The notes beneath the pieces were generated by a model, which was given only the letters and a program-made list of their open reading frames with translations, did not search any database and was not told the DNA's origin. A program made the position numbers and the translations under genes. Of a stretch of DNA of 64,000 nucleotides, positions 33,246-44,727 are shown in pieces (within the stretch, counting starts at the first letter, position 1; each line of letters begins with the position of its first letter). Origin of the DNA: Gnetum montanum (taxonomy: Eukaryota > Streptophyta > Gnetopsida > Gnetales > Gnetaceae); assembly GCA_015680685.1 (NCBI GenBank), contig MNCI01029685.1, positions 431,644 through 495,643 of the forward strand. Direction: 5' to 3'.

Positions 33246-33637
33246 AATAACTTATTTAAATAATTAATAATGTAAAAACTGTTAAGAATAAATTAATAAT
33301 AGAATAATGATTATTAAAAACTGTAAAAACTGTTATTAATAAAAACACTGATTATTAAAACATTATCTTTTTCTAAAATAACAAAATAAACATTATATAT
33401 TTTTAGAATAATGAGAAAATTCACCTATTACTCAAATAACTTATTTAAATAATCAATAATGTAAAAACTATTAAGAATAAATTAATAATTAGAGAGATTG
33501 TTCCTAAGCCTAAGTTTCTATTATATAACTAGCATATATAATAAAAAACATTGATTATTAAAACATTATATTTTTCTAAAATAACAAAATAAACATCATA
33601 TATTTTTAGAATAATGAGAAAATTCACCTATTACTCA
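33246..33637. repeat. AT-rich tandem duplication, about 189-203 bp units
   Basis: Unit 1 spans 33246-33434 and unit 2 spans 33435-33637. Both run from AATAACTTATTTAAATAAT to GAGAAAATTCACCTATTACT. The units differ by small indels, and unit 2 carries an extra segment near 33492-33530. No coding potential is seen. Confidence 0.85.
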
Positions 33638-34935
33638 AGTGACGAAGTAATAAAACCATATCTTATTTTAAGAATAAGTTAAAGATGAGCAACCAATCTT
33701 TCTAGAAAAACCCTTCAATATTAGATTTTGAGAATCTAGTAATTCTCTAGATAAAAGACTACTTTCAGTATAATATTATAGTAAATTTATCCAAGTGTTT
33801 TAAGAGTATTCCTAGAGAATAACTTCCACAATGACCAAAAACTTTAGTAACTATAACTATTAAGCACTTACCTTCATGATTACCTACTAACATTCAATAG
33901 TTACATGTTATAATAAACAAAAATAAATTAAACTTTTCACTTTTCTTTTTATCCTTGACAACACATTCACAACCTAATCTCTAAAACTAAAATAAATTTC
34001 CCAATTCTCCTTCGTCACTAGCCAATCCAAGGTTCTAGTTATGAGGGCAAGACATTTCAAATCAAATTAAAGTTGTTACTTAAAGATCCATCATTGAAGA
34101 CTTGACCTCTAAAACATCATGTCATCATTAAAACATATGTTTAACATTTAGCTCCACAAGAACAAAGGCAATTATCAAAGAAAACACTTTGATGCATCAA
34201 ATACCATAAAAAAGTTCCAAATTCATATGAAAAAATATGACATGAGATAAATGAGTAGTAAAAAGTCTAAAATTAACCTATTTGGACTTTGGTATTTAGC
34301 AAAAGATGTTACATGTTACAATCATGTTATTCAAGAAAACTTTGAAATCATTAAATAGAGATAGAATGTATTCATTCCACAAAAGATATATTTTGGTATT
34401 AAAATAACAAAGATAGTTAAAGAGTAGTGTCAATGTCAATACGAAGTGCTAGCGTGGAAAGAGATATCACATTATATAGTCATGTCATTGGAGAAACCTA
34501 AATAAGGATCATCATCCAAAGGTTCAATACTCATGTTGCCAAGAGTAGGTAGATGAGCAAAAAGGATAACATCTTTTTCAAATGTAAATAAAACTAAATA
34601 AGATTTGAAAAATCCCTTCCTAATTCAAAAAAGTATGTCCTTGTATCAAATAACAAGAATAGTCAAAGAACATCTCAATGCTAATAAAATGATGTTGTTA
34701 TATTCCTCTATAATTCTTCTAAAATCTCTATTGGCTATATTTCTTGGGGTGCACTTATAGTCATTCTTTCGAGTTTCACTTAATATTTAATTATGTTTGA
34801 TATGGTTTCTTTCTTTACCTGGCAATGTCTAGCTTATTAAAACATAATTGAAATTGAAGCTTTATTGCATACCCATAAGATATATTGGATAAATATTATA
34901 TTTACATGAAAAAAAAATCAAATTTGCAAAAAAAA
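33638..34935. other. Unannotated AT-rich intergenic stretch
   Basis: I see no gene, RNA or recognisable element. Only short stop-rich frames occur on both strands. Confidence 0.5.
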
Positions 34936-34939
34936 AAAA

Positions 34940-35035
34940 TCAAATTTTATGGAAGCACAACCAAAATTTTGGATGAACCATTGAATGATATGCTTTTGCA
35001 AAATCAATAAAATAAATAAAATACAATAAATCCAT
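34940..35035 (-). pseudogene. Antisense LINE reverse-transcriptase scrap
   Basis: On the minus strand the sequence reads FIDFAKAYHSMVHPKFWLCF. It matches the FIDFAKTYD...LWLCLHKM segment of the LINE at 29704-29790. It lies just upstream of cassette copy 2, in the opposite orientation to the main LINE. An A-rich run (34910-34942) adjoins it. Confidence 0.75.
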
Positions 35036-35477
35036 AATAGATGTTTGTAGATAGATAATGGTTATGAAAGGTACAAAAGCTTAGTATGCTCTTTCTCTCA
35101 AGACGGAGATAAACAAGTACGGTCTACATCATGTTGAATAGGAAGATATTAAATGCATGTTTGCAGTTGCTTCGTCTTTGACGTTATGTTTGTCAAGTGG
35201 TCTTGGAGGTTTTCCCTCCTAAGGATTCGACCAAGGGGCAAAACGCATATAGGCTTCAGAGTCTTTGCCTCAGGGATGATTATTCAAGATTTCATCATGG
35301 CTGCAGTGGTCACCAACGCATCCATCATATCCACATTCACTCACTGCGTACTGTCGTGTTATTTATTCAGAACGTTAACACTGAACCAAGTGCTTATGTC
35401 TGGACAAGAAAGCTATATTTGCTGAAAATTGTTTGAACCTGGTAAATACTGCAAAACGAACAATCAACTTTCTAGCT

Positions 35478-35567
35478 ATAAAGAGCAGTTCCCTAACCTC
35501 CTTTCTATCTGTCCTGCGTGCCATAAAGAGCAGTTCCCTAACCTCCTTTCTATCTGTCCTGCGTGCC
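35478..35567. repeat. Exact 45-bp tandem duplication
   Basis: 35478-35522 and 35523-35567 are identical. It is upstream of the 107-codon gene and absent from cassette copy 1. Being perfect, it is recent. Confidence 0.95.
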
Positions 35568-36057
35568 GAGTGCTCGACGACGGCTGCCAGATACGTCCGT
35601 GGAGCAGTGCATCTGCAGCAGGAATTATCATGTCGCCGTATTTCAAAAGAAACATGACCTGAACCTAACAAAACACTGTCGAGTCAGTTTACCTGTCTGG
35701 ATGTTGTTTACACTTGACTCTGATACTGCAGCTTTCTTTACAATGCCTTTCTTTTTGCGTGATTCCTGTAAAATATTGGTGGCCCCAGGTTGGAAATATG
35801 CAGTGTATGGTTCCAGAATCCAGACCATATTATGAGCGTAAAAATGACTGCATAGGGTTGAAGTATCTCAACTTTGCATGTATATCTACGGTTTGTTGTC
35901 AAAGTCTGAAATTCCACCACTCTGCACTGCATATGCACGAACACTCACCGCAGGATGCGCTTGCCTTGGAATCTCTGCACCTGGGCCAGCCATGACCCAC
36001 CCACCATCTCCTTTCCTTTCCGCCATTGCCATGCCAATTCCATGCCCTGATGAACAG

Positions 36058-36065
36058 TATAAAAG
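36058..36065 (+). promoter_or_regulatory. TATA box for the 107-codon gene
   Basis: TATAAAAG in ACAGTATAAAAGTACC lies about 208 bp upstream of the ATG. The surrounding 100 bp (CCATTGCCATGCCAATTCCA upstream, AGAATCAGATCAAC downstream) is the best conserved non-coding part between the two cassettes, as expected for a promoter and 5' leader. A short upstream reading frame (MQWPSRKQQ) begins near 36172. Confidence 0.65.
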
Positions 36066-36265
36066 TACCCAAATTCTTAATATCTCTCCTGCAGTCCTGC
36101 TCCATTTCCGCCTCTTTCTGTGCTGCTGCAGCAGGAGAATCAGATCAACATATTTCTTTCTCCTTAATCAATGCAATGGCCTTCCAGAAAACAACAGTGA
36201 CGCTGGTAAGCAGGTATAACTTGTGAAGGCGTATTAATCGAACCTCATCATCATCTGCGCGGATC

Positions 36266-36589
36266 ATGACCATGGCGCCACAAGCAGCACAACAACAGCG
36301 CAGGACTCAAGATCAAGATCAATATCAAGCTGATATTCATGTTCATGCCCATGCTCAGGCTAAATATGAGATTGCGGCCTCCTGCAACTCTGACTCCCCA
36401 GAGGACGAAGCTACGTTGTCCCTGAGAAGCCCTTCGTCATTTTCATTATCATCCTCCTCATCATCATGCTGCAAGATCAAGTGTCTGCACCGAACCAGGG
36501 CCTACAAGACTCTGCCTCAGCCACCCACCTCCAAGGGTTTCTGGAAAAGGTTCACAACTTTGATCAAGTTCTGGAAATGCAGCAACTAG
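36266..36589 (+). CDS. Small Ser-rich basic protein of unknown function, intact
   Basis: This is an uninterrupted 107-codon ORF with no introns. I do not recognise the family. The order is a Gln/Asp/His-rich N-terminus (RRTQDQDQYQADIHVHAHAQ), an acidic spot (SPEDEA), a Ser run (SLSSSSSSCC), and a basic, aromatic C-terminus (KCLHRTRAYKTLPQPP, then KGFWKRF and KFWKCSN). There is no signal peptide or membrane segment. A second ATG six bases in (36272, in ACCATGGCG) has the better context and aligns with the start of copy 1, so translation may begin there. A TATA box, conserved leader and a diverged paralogue 3.9 kb away with mainly synonymous differences in the C-terminal part support a real host gene. 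The four-residue HRTR motif and the FWKC end are the most conserved pieces. Confidence 0.65.
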   Translation: MTMAPQAAQQQRRTQDQDQYQADIHVHAHAQAKYEIAASCNSDSPEDEATLSLRSPSSFSLSSSSSSCCKIKCLHRTRAYKTLPQPPTSKGFWKRFTTLIKFWKCSN

Positions 36590-36930
36590 AACCACAATGT
36601 GAATTCAACCCAACTTTGCTCTCCAAGGCGGGGCGTTATGTTTCTACTTTGCAGCAATGTTAGGCTTTTCATTCGAAAAGAGGTTATCGGACATCAAAAC
36701 TCTGAAACAGTAATGAATCCTTTGAGAAATGTTCTCTCGGATAGCATCACTTGCACCTTCCTGTGATGGTTTCATTGACAGCCTCAAGTTGTCATCCCAT
36801 ACCCTCAAAACCAGCTGCCTGTTCTTAGTTCCGACTCTCTATAGCGTATTCTCTCTCTCTCTCTCGAATCTGGGCATTACAAGATCATCAGATAAGTTCA
36901 TTACCGACACTTTTGTGGTTTATTATTAGA

Positions 36931-38584
36931 TGCAAGGATTATGAATGTACATTTGATTATTTTTAGTTCTGGCAAGTTCAATGTGTTCTAAGGGTATACG
37001 TTAACCAGCAAGTATAATTGTATGCATTTCTCCGATTAAAAAGGGGTCATCATTTATCACTGTACAAGTCATCATTTATCACTGTACAAGGCTACGATAC
37101 AGGAACGAAAGTCTTACGGCTTCTGTAACAGCTCCATTATGGCGATTCTGTGTTTTCCAAGCTAATCATTCTAGATTTAGCAGCTTTAAAAGCTATCATC
37201 ATAGCATAACGTAGCAGACGCAGAAGACAGATGACATTAACACCACCAGCCTCAGTTTTACTCTTTCGACCCAACAGATATTTAACATTCTGCCCTTTCA
37301 GTGCCTAAGAAAAATTGCTATAATCTATTCAGTACACCGGCTACGGATGTCAAAAATGAGAAATAAAAATGTATGTCGTGTTGCGCGTGGCACGCTTGTT
37401 GACCAGAATCATGGATTCTTGAGCGAAATAAAATTTAAACAGTGAGTGACTGGTGTTTTCATCAAAGCAGAATTAAATTACATTTCAAGGTCTACCACTA
37501 ACTAAAAGGCTGTCATGATTAGGGTGAGGTGCTACAGGCAGGCAGGCAAGAATCTTATCAACCGAAACTTTTGTCACTTTTAGGTTTGCTGCGTCTGCAT
37601 TCGGAAAGGCTCCTTATCGAACTTGATGAAATGAAAGTTATAATATCTCAGGATCTTTCCGGGACATATTATTTGGCCATTCCAACGAAAGTCGCTGTGA
37701 GATAAGATTTTTCTAACACAAACAAATGTTGTTTATGGAAAAGAGTTTTTGACTACCGTGACATAAACGTAATGGACTGTAACACCTTCCCACTACCATA
37801 GTTGCGCCTTAGAGATAAGTTGTCGCTATCCCTCAACCACGGTGTTGCAATCGAAATAAAATTGTCCTCAGCTTTCCAAGAAATATCATTGCAATAACGT
37901 CAAGCGTTCTTCTTAAAGCTTCAGTTTCTTGCAAACATTTGAGAGATGCAACCTAACACCAATTATAAAAAAGAGCTCATGGTCAACATTCCCTTATTTT
38001 TATCTATGGTTTGGGGACCATGGTACACTCTAAGGTGTTAAGGTGTTCATCTATGGCATTCAAGTATTGGAAAATTACTCCGGTTTGGTAGTTCCAAGGA
38101 ATAATATGACTCTACCTTGTATCTCCTCTCTTTGTTCCTCTTATCATCCTCTCATTTATAGAACTATATGGGATCTGATTTTGTGGTGGTCACAAATATA
38201 TAGGATTATCCAAATTGGATAGTTCAAGTGTGGCTCTACATCGAATCTTGTAACAAATTGTAAGGGGTATGGGAGTGAAGCACCTCCTATAGATTCATCA
38301 TTGTTTCCCATTGATGATGTCTACATGGTTGCTTGTTTGCTTGCTTGATTATTCTTGTCCAAGGTCTTAGAGGTTCTCTTATATGCAGATATACAACTAA
38401 TATATTCCTCCTATAAATTCATCATTGTTTTCCCACTGATATATGCATGCTCCCTTTCAAATAATTGAAGTGGATGCATTACTTGCTTGGAGGCATAGTC
38501 TCCACGTCTTCCACACTAAATCCAATAGATCTAAAAGCGTTACTTGGGATGTTAGGCAATGTTAGGACAACATTGTTACATATG
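36931..38584. other. Intergenic region without recognised genes
   Basis: Nothing gene-like is visible. It contains an exact 22-bp tandem duplication (37046-37089) and a diverged direct repeat with CCTCCTATAGATTCATCATT (about 38282 and 38406). It also holds a 15-base match (TAGCATAACGTAGCA, 37202-37216) to a hairpin module of D's LTR. Confidence 0.5.
37046..37089. repeat. Exact 22-bp tandem duplication
   Basis: The unit GTCATCATTTATCACTGTAC plus AA occurs twice back to back (37046-37067 and 37068-37089). Confidence 0.95.
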
Positions 38585-39048
38585 TGATGAGTGGCGAGGT
38601 ACCCCTACACTCAACCATACGAAACGAGCGTCGCACGCACGATCCGGTCGAACTCCGCAAATGGACTAGTTGTAACACCTAGATAGTTAGCCTTAGGTCG
38701 CAGTTCGTTGTCTTCCCATCTAGACTAGTTTTGCATATGTCACGTATGGTTTAGTCTAGATGAGGTGTATGATGTGTCCTAATCTAATGCTACTCCTGAA
38801 GGCAGTGGAAAATAATGTTAACTAAACTAAGCTAAGAGGGAAAGGGTAAGGAAATCTAATCTAGCCTAAGTGCGACGAGCAACCGATTCCTTGATCAACC
38901 GTACACATCTTGGACTTCGTGCACGACTACCACTGGGACTACCAAGCATAGGCCTAGGTACGCCACTGGGATTACCAAGCGCAGACCCCAAATACGCCAC
39001 TGGGTTACCAAGCGTAGATCCCCCTAGCTACACCACTGGGCTACCAAG
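38585..39048 (-). mobile_element. LTR of the Athila-like family, cut by the sequence gap
   Basis: Read on minus the LTR ends ...CCTCGCCACTCATCA at 38585. It retains CpG-rich text (CGCACGCACGATCCGGTCGAA) and is therefore relatively young. No primer-binding site follows on the minus strand (below 38585), so this end is a 3' LTR or solo LTR end. It runs into Ns at 39049 inside its minisatellite. Confidence 0.8.
38925..39048. repeat. LTR-internal minisatellite, about 34-bp units
   Basis: Four units with core CCACTGGGNTACCAAGC start at 38930, 38963, 38997 and 39033. The other LTRs of the family have two units or fewer (for example 39900-39960, 41215-41265). The N gap begins within the fourth unit. 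Confidence 0.85.
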
Positions 39049-39578
39049 NNNNNNNNNNNNNNNNNNNNNNNNNNNNNNNNNNNNNNNNNNNNNNNNNNNN
39101 NNNNNNNNNNNNNNNNNNNNNNNNNNNNNNNNNNNNNNNNNNNNNNNNNNNNNNNNNNNNNNNNNNNNNNNNNNNNNNNNNNNNNNNNNNNNNNNNNNNN
39201 NNNNNNNNNNNNNNNNNNNNNNNNNNNNNNNNNNNNNNNNNNNNNNNNNNNNNNNNNNNNNNNNNNNNNNNNNNNNNNNNNNNNNNNNNNNNNNNNNNNN
39301 NNNNNNNNNNNNNNNNNNNNNNNNNNNNNNNNNNNNNNNNNNNNNNNNNNNNNNNNNNNNNNNNNNNNNNNNNNNNNNNNNNNNNNNNNNNNNNNNNNNN
39401 NNNNNNNNNNNNNNNNNNNNNNNNNNNNNNNNNNNNNNNNNNNNNNNNNNNNNNNNNNNNNNNNNNNNNNNNNNNNNNNNNNNNNNNNNNNNNNNNNNNN
39501 NNNNNNNNNNNNNNNNNNNNNNNNNNNNNNNNNNNNNNNNNNNNNNNNNNNNNNNNNNNNNNNNNNNNNNNNNNNNNN
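39049..39578. other. Assembly gap (530 N)
   Basis: This is a run of N with homologous LTR sequence on both sides. The three translated frames across it are artefacts. Confidence 0.98.
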
Positions 39579-40438
39579 CCCTACACTCAACCATACGAAT
39601 ACTAGCATTCACGCACGATCCGGTTGAACTCCGTGGACAAGCTAGTTGTGGTATCTAGATAGTTACACGTTGATCGCAGTTCGTTGTCTTCCCACCTGGA
39701 CTAGTATTTGCTTTCTCACGTACGGTTTAGTCCAGAGTGAGGCGTATGATGTGATCCTAAATTAGTGTTACTCCTAGAGACAATGGAACATAATCTTAAT
39801 TAAACTAATAAGCAATAGAAAATGAAGTCTAAGCTAGCCTAAGTGCGATAAGCATCCGTCCATTAATCATCTGTACACATCTTGGATCTTGTGCACGACT
39901 ACTACTAGGATTACCAAGCGTAGATCCTAGGTACGCTACTAGGTTGCCAAGTAGTCACACTTGAATGCTCGTGATTAAGTCGTACTCATTCCGCATTTAA
40001 CAACAGGAATAGTAAATGACGATAAAGAAATATTAACTAAGAAAATAATAAATAACAATAACAATTAACAATAATAATTAAACAATTAAAACTAAGTGAA
40101 TGTTGCAATGATGAAGTAATCTTGATCTTTATTTTTGGTCATGTGCGCGTCCAAGTACGTCACACTCGAATAAAGGTGCCACACAATTACAAGCATCACA
40201 CTGTGGGCATGCACTAGGAAAATAATCTAACTCCTATGGAAACAAAATGCAAGAGCTTCACTACAACTACTTGAAGCTGCCTAAATGAGGCGGAAGGCCC
40301 TCTTATTTATAGCTTGAGATAGGCGACTTCGTAAACGGGGCCACATCGACGTAGGAAGGCTACGTCGACTGGCCCGCGTCAATGTGGCTGCGTATACACG
40401 GCCTAGTCGACGCATCGACTATATGTAGCGCTTCATCA
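39579..40438 (-). mobile_element. Second LTR of the same family after the gap
   Basis: On the minus strand it starts TGATGAAGCGC at 40438 and runs to the gap, about 15-18 bases short of its 3' end. It has GCTATAAATAAG (minus, near 40305-40316). Orientation is the same as 38585-39048. The flanks do not give a convincing shared 5-bp duplication (ATATG at left, GTGGT at right). The pair may be one element whose interior was lost in the gap, or two insertions. Confidence 0.8.
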
Positions 40439-40870
40439 GTGGTGGTATACACAAAATGTAGGTCTTGAACTAGATGATGGAAGTTCTATTGACAATATTA
40501 GTAATGTTGTACATGGAGCTTTCCATCCTCCATTTTTAGTGGTTCATCAAGGATGAATTGGACCTAGTCTCCACTCCACTCTCCACCCAAATAACATGTA
40601 CTAAGATGGTTCATTTTGGTTGTGCAAAAGATGGGATCCTTGCACCCGCAACCCACACCACCCCCCACACCCCCCCACCCCCAACCCCTAACAACCTTCT
40701 ATTATTAAAATATGAACTATGGGTTTGATAGTCCTAGGCCACAATTTTTCCCAATACCTTACAATGGAGGACTTTTAGACATGTGCTCATGCTCAACCTT
40801 GGTCTAGGTGGACAAAGATCATCATCGGTAGACTAACTTATGTTCATCTTTCTATTTGTATGTTTATCTA
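40439..40870. other. Short host spacer with a C-rich tract
   Basis: No gene is seen. Between 40643 and 40690 runs of three to seven C alternate with A (ACCCACACCACCCCCCACAC and following), so the minus strand carries several G runs able to form a G-quadruplex in principle. Element B's 3' LTR begins 180 bp further on. Confidence 0.6.
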
Positions 40871-41698
40871 TGATGAGCGGCTGGTAGTCCTACACCCAAC
40901 CATACGAATCATAAGCATTCACTAGCAATCCAGTCGAATTCCATGGACTTTAGCTCTCCAAATGCTAGTAGTAAAGATAGTGACCTATGGATGCAATTGT
41001 TGTCTTCCTGGCTACACTTGTGTAAGTGCAAGCATATGGTTAAGTGGAGCCAAGGCACATGATTTGTATTAATTTTATATTTTTATATGACTTAAACTAA
41101 GTGTAAGATAAAGTAATTGATTAAGAATTAATCTAAGTGATTATCTAATGTCTTAGCCTATTTCCTAACATAAGGATATGGTCCCACCTTTCATACACAT
41201 CCCGAACTTGTTACAATGCTACTAGATTACCAAGTGATAGCATTGCTAGGATTACCAACTATTAACGTTATCCTTGAGGTAGTCATACTTATGCGTATTA
41301 ATTAAGCTCATTAATTAATTATTTAACTAAGAACATGAATTTAAAGTGCATAAAAGTAAACATTAAGCTATTTCCAAGCGTTGCAACGTATTTTAAGAAT
41401 TTTCTCTTTATTGTCATCACATCAATGTGTCCAAGTACATTGGTGCTTGAATAAGGGTCTGTACAATCCTTTACTCCTATTGCATGCACTTAGAAAATAT
41501 TCTAACTATCATGGAAAGAAACTGCAAGAAATTCATTAAGCTATTGACTCTACAATGTCATAAATGTAGTTGGTGCACACATTTATATAGCCATAGATAG
41601 ATGTCATGTCAATGCATATACATCAACACATGAGTTAATGCATTAATGGGAATGCATCGATGCATGCCCATCAACACAACCCATTTTGTGATTCACCA
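40871..41698 (-). mobile_element. Element B 3' LTR
   Basis: On the minus strand it starts TGGTGAATCAC (41698), right after the polypurine tract, and ends CCGCTCATCA (40871), 828 bp. It contains a two-unit CTAGGATTACCAA minisatellite. The 5 bases beyond it are ATCTA, the expected target duplication to look for past the right edge of the window. Confidence 0.88.
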
Positions 41699-41959
41699 TA
41701 CCCCCATGACTAAGTAAAAACCCATACTTTAGTAAACAAAAGTAGAATCGAGCTTCTTACAAAATTAGAAAGGTATGGAACCACAAACTGACAAACTCAC
41801 TAACTACTCTATGTGCTTGATTATACGGATTTGCAATGATTACAAAAATGGATATTCAAAAGACAAAATTGAACATCATTACAAAATTGATAGTTAGAAC
41901 TCTTCTAATAGTCAAAGATGAAGAGAAGATCAAACAATGCCAAGAGGTGAAGACTCTTG

Positions 41960-44727
41960 GATTACTGATGGACCTTCTCTAGCCTCCGATGCCTATGATA
42001 ATGGTGGTTGAGGCTTAGGCAGCTACGACTATCCTACTGCAACTACTACTTCTAATGGAAGATAGAAGGCATCCAGTAGTGCCCATGTTCTCCTCCTTAC
42101 TCTTGGGATCATACACAATCCATGTAGTATCACCAATGTGAGCTAATATAGGGACATCCCATGAATAGGGCATGGCCAAGAACAACTCCTTGACATTCAC
42201 GAACTAGGTAGCAAATTATTTATATTCGATGTTAGACATCCTGACAAGGCTTTGTAGGACCTGATAATCATTCATCCTCTTGGCCAAGTTGTCTACTACT
42301 AATTGTTAATCTATGAAGTGAGTTTGGAGAACTTCAAGCTCAGTGTTAGCTATTTCTATCTTTTTCTTTAGGTTTTTGTGGTGCTTGAACTTTGCCTCAT
42401 GTAGGAGGTATGAGTTGGCCACTTGCTTCCCTAGCTCTGACTATAGCCTTTTGGTGGTCAGCATTGCCAAGTTTGCATATTTGAGGTTAGCTAACTCCAT
42501 GTATCTAGTCATCTCCTTGATTTGCAACTCCTTCAAGCAAATTTCAACTTTGTTATAGGCATTTAGTCCATCAAAGATGGGATGCCACATGTCACCTCTT
42601 TATTAGAGTTGCTAGAGAGCCTTGTTCATCTTCACCTTGGCCAATTGAATTTCTTTTTTGTTAACTTCCTTGAGAAGCCCAACCTGGTCCCTGTAGTGAT
42701 TCTTAACTTGTTCAAACTTTAGGGCCTCATTCTTCGAGGTGGCTATCTCAATGGCCAATTTCTGGCAAAGCACACAAACTTCTTCTATTGAGAGATTTTG
42801 ATTTTCAGCAATCAACCTCAAATTCATGTTTACCTTGGCAAGCTTCTCATGCTATTATTGCATAAATTCCACCATTTTTTCTTTTTGTTCCTTGACATTC
42901 CACAAGTGATGATTATCTTTCCTCAAAACTAGATTCTCCTTGTGAACTTGTGATAGGGCCTTCTTAGTGTTATAGGCCAAGGCCTTGGATAGGGACATGT
43001 CAAAGACCATCATCTTCTTTATGCTCTCAACCTCTTTTAATTTGTTTCAAAGCTATAAGAAAGCTTCATCCCTTGTTATTGCCTAGTTGAGAACGGTGGG
43101 ATCAACTAATTAGGCTCTTAATTCTACAACCTTGGCAACCAACCATATATTTTTGGATGTGGCTATCTCGAGTTAGGCATTGCTGATCATGAGCTTACCC
43201 TTAGCTTCCAGAAATTTTAACTAGGTTGTAGTGATGTTATCTAGGAGATCAAAGATCTTCAAAAGTGGTTGCTCGGTCCCCACCAATTGGTCTAGCACCT
43301 CCTCATGCTAGGTTGTACTTAGCCTCCCACTTGCTACTACAAATGTTTGCACATCTTGATGTGCAGTAATGTCTAGCATAGCAGCTGTAGGAGCATTTAG
43401 GGTCTTTGCTACATGATCAACCATCACCTTTGCTATTGTCTATTGTCCATGGTGTTACATCACTAAGACAAATGCTCCCTCTCCCTCCTCCTGGCACATC
43501 AAAAAAGTGGCAACATTTCCAAAGATCTCTGGGAATTATTGTTGTCCTAGGATGGACACTGTTACCTCCTAGGTGCTTGGATTTAACCTCATGGGCACTT
43601 GCATCCTTTGTGCAGAGAATAACAACATAGTATCCTCTAACTAGCTGATGGTTCAAGTCACTTTGTTGAGGTGACTTAATGCTGGTTGGTAGACTGAAGG
43701 TTTCCCATCACTTGATCCTTTGTGCTACTGCTACAGGAGTTTCTCATGGAGCTTCTACATGAACTCGATGGTAGCATGAGCCTCTAGTGTTGTTTCTTGA
43801 GTTGGTAATGGTGGTGGTTTCTCTTCTTCTTATAGCTTGGTAGGTGCTTTTTCCTTCATTATCTCTTGCCAAGATGTAGCAAGAGCATGAAGAAGCACAT
43901 CATTGGCATAACGAACTATGCCTTCCCTTTCGCATAATTTTCTGATGAGGCATGGAAAAGGGAGTGTCTTTCTCCCACACTCATTCTCTTTGAACCTTTT
44001 CTTAACCTCTAGGAATATGAGCTGTGGAAGGTTAAGTAAGAATTTATTGCTTAGAGCAGCACACGCATAGGTATAGAAGGCTACGATTTTGCTCGGGCTC
44101 ACCATTGGGTTGAGGTGATTAGCCACAATTTTGAAATATGTCCTTTCTACTTTAGTGAGTGCACTATGCTCCTTACAGTCCACTCCATAACATTGTTGGA
44201 CCCATTCCTTCTTGACATCTAGGTTTGCTTGCATTGAAATCTCTACCAAGGTTGCCCAAGTGTTAAGCAAATTAAGGGCCTCTAAAGTGGCCTTGACCAA
44301 ATAGAACACACTGATGTCCTTGATCTTGACCATGGTGTCTACTTACTTATTGTGCCAAAAGAGGTGCATCTCTTCCATGTACCACTCCCCATTGGAAGTG
44401 AGGATAGGTCACATGGAAGAGGTTTGCAATTGAGTTTTTATCTCTTTTGGCATCATGTTCAAGAAGGGACCAAAGTTAGGTTCTTGAAGAACTAAACATT
44501 TAACCTTCTTAGTGTCAATTTTTCTTAAGCAAGCCTTGGTCAAGGTGACCTCCAAATTTGATCTAGGCCTAGGCACCTCATCTCACTACAACTACCCAAT
44601 TTCAGTTGTGGGAATCTAGAGAATAGATTTCACTTTGGGCTCCTCCTAAAGAGGTCCCATTGCATGAGTTTCAATTGCTTCTTCTTGGGTCTACTATAGT
44701 TGCTAGCCTCTTCCCCCTCTTTGGTCT
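41960..44727 (-). pseudogene. Element B ORF3: plant-transposon-like domain plus coiled-coil
   Basis: This is a long decayed sense ORF downstream of integrase and homologous to C 59301-62228. The 44333-43830 part is open for 167 codons: NLDVKKEWVQQCYGVDCKE, ALTKVERTYFKIVANHLNPM, LPFPCLIRKLCEREGI. This layout resembles the 'putative plant transposon protein' domain often found near plant gypsy elements. The 3' part (43300-42200) is coiled-coil-like with heptads (EEVCVLCQKLAIEIATSKNE, YRDQVGLLKEVNKKEIQLAK). It ends near SWDVPILAHIGDTTW (42160). Athila elements have an env-like ORF here. This one has no visible membrane segment, so I do not call it env. Confidence 0.75.

Larger units (their letters stand above)
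35045..36930 (+). repeat. Duplicated cassette, copy 2
   Basis: Collinear with 31230-32910 (see copy 1). It is longer because of local additions, including an exact 45-bp tandem duplication at 35478-35567 and an insertion around 35790-35985. It ends near GATAAGTTCATTACCGACAC (36892). It holds the intact copy of the gene and a good TATA box. Confidence 0.85.

Noticed and set aside
35375-35671. ORFs with duplicated peptide segments near 35429-35671
   Set aside because: They are produced by the exact 45-bp tandem duplication and have no counterpart in cassette copy 1.
38870-39658. Long ORFs across the N run
   Set aside because: They are open only because N codons are not stops. The flanking real sequence is LTR minisatellite.
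38585-40438. One complete retrotransposon defined by the two LTRs around the gap
   Set aside because: The outer flanks (ATATG and GTGGT) do not match and no primer site or internal sequence is visible. Kept as two LTRs.
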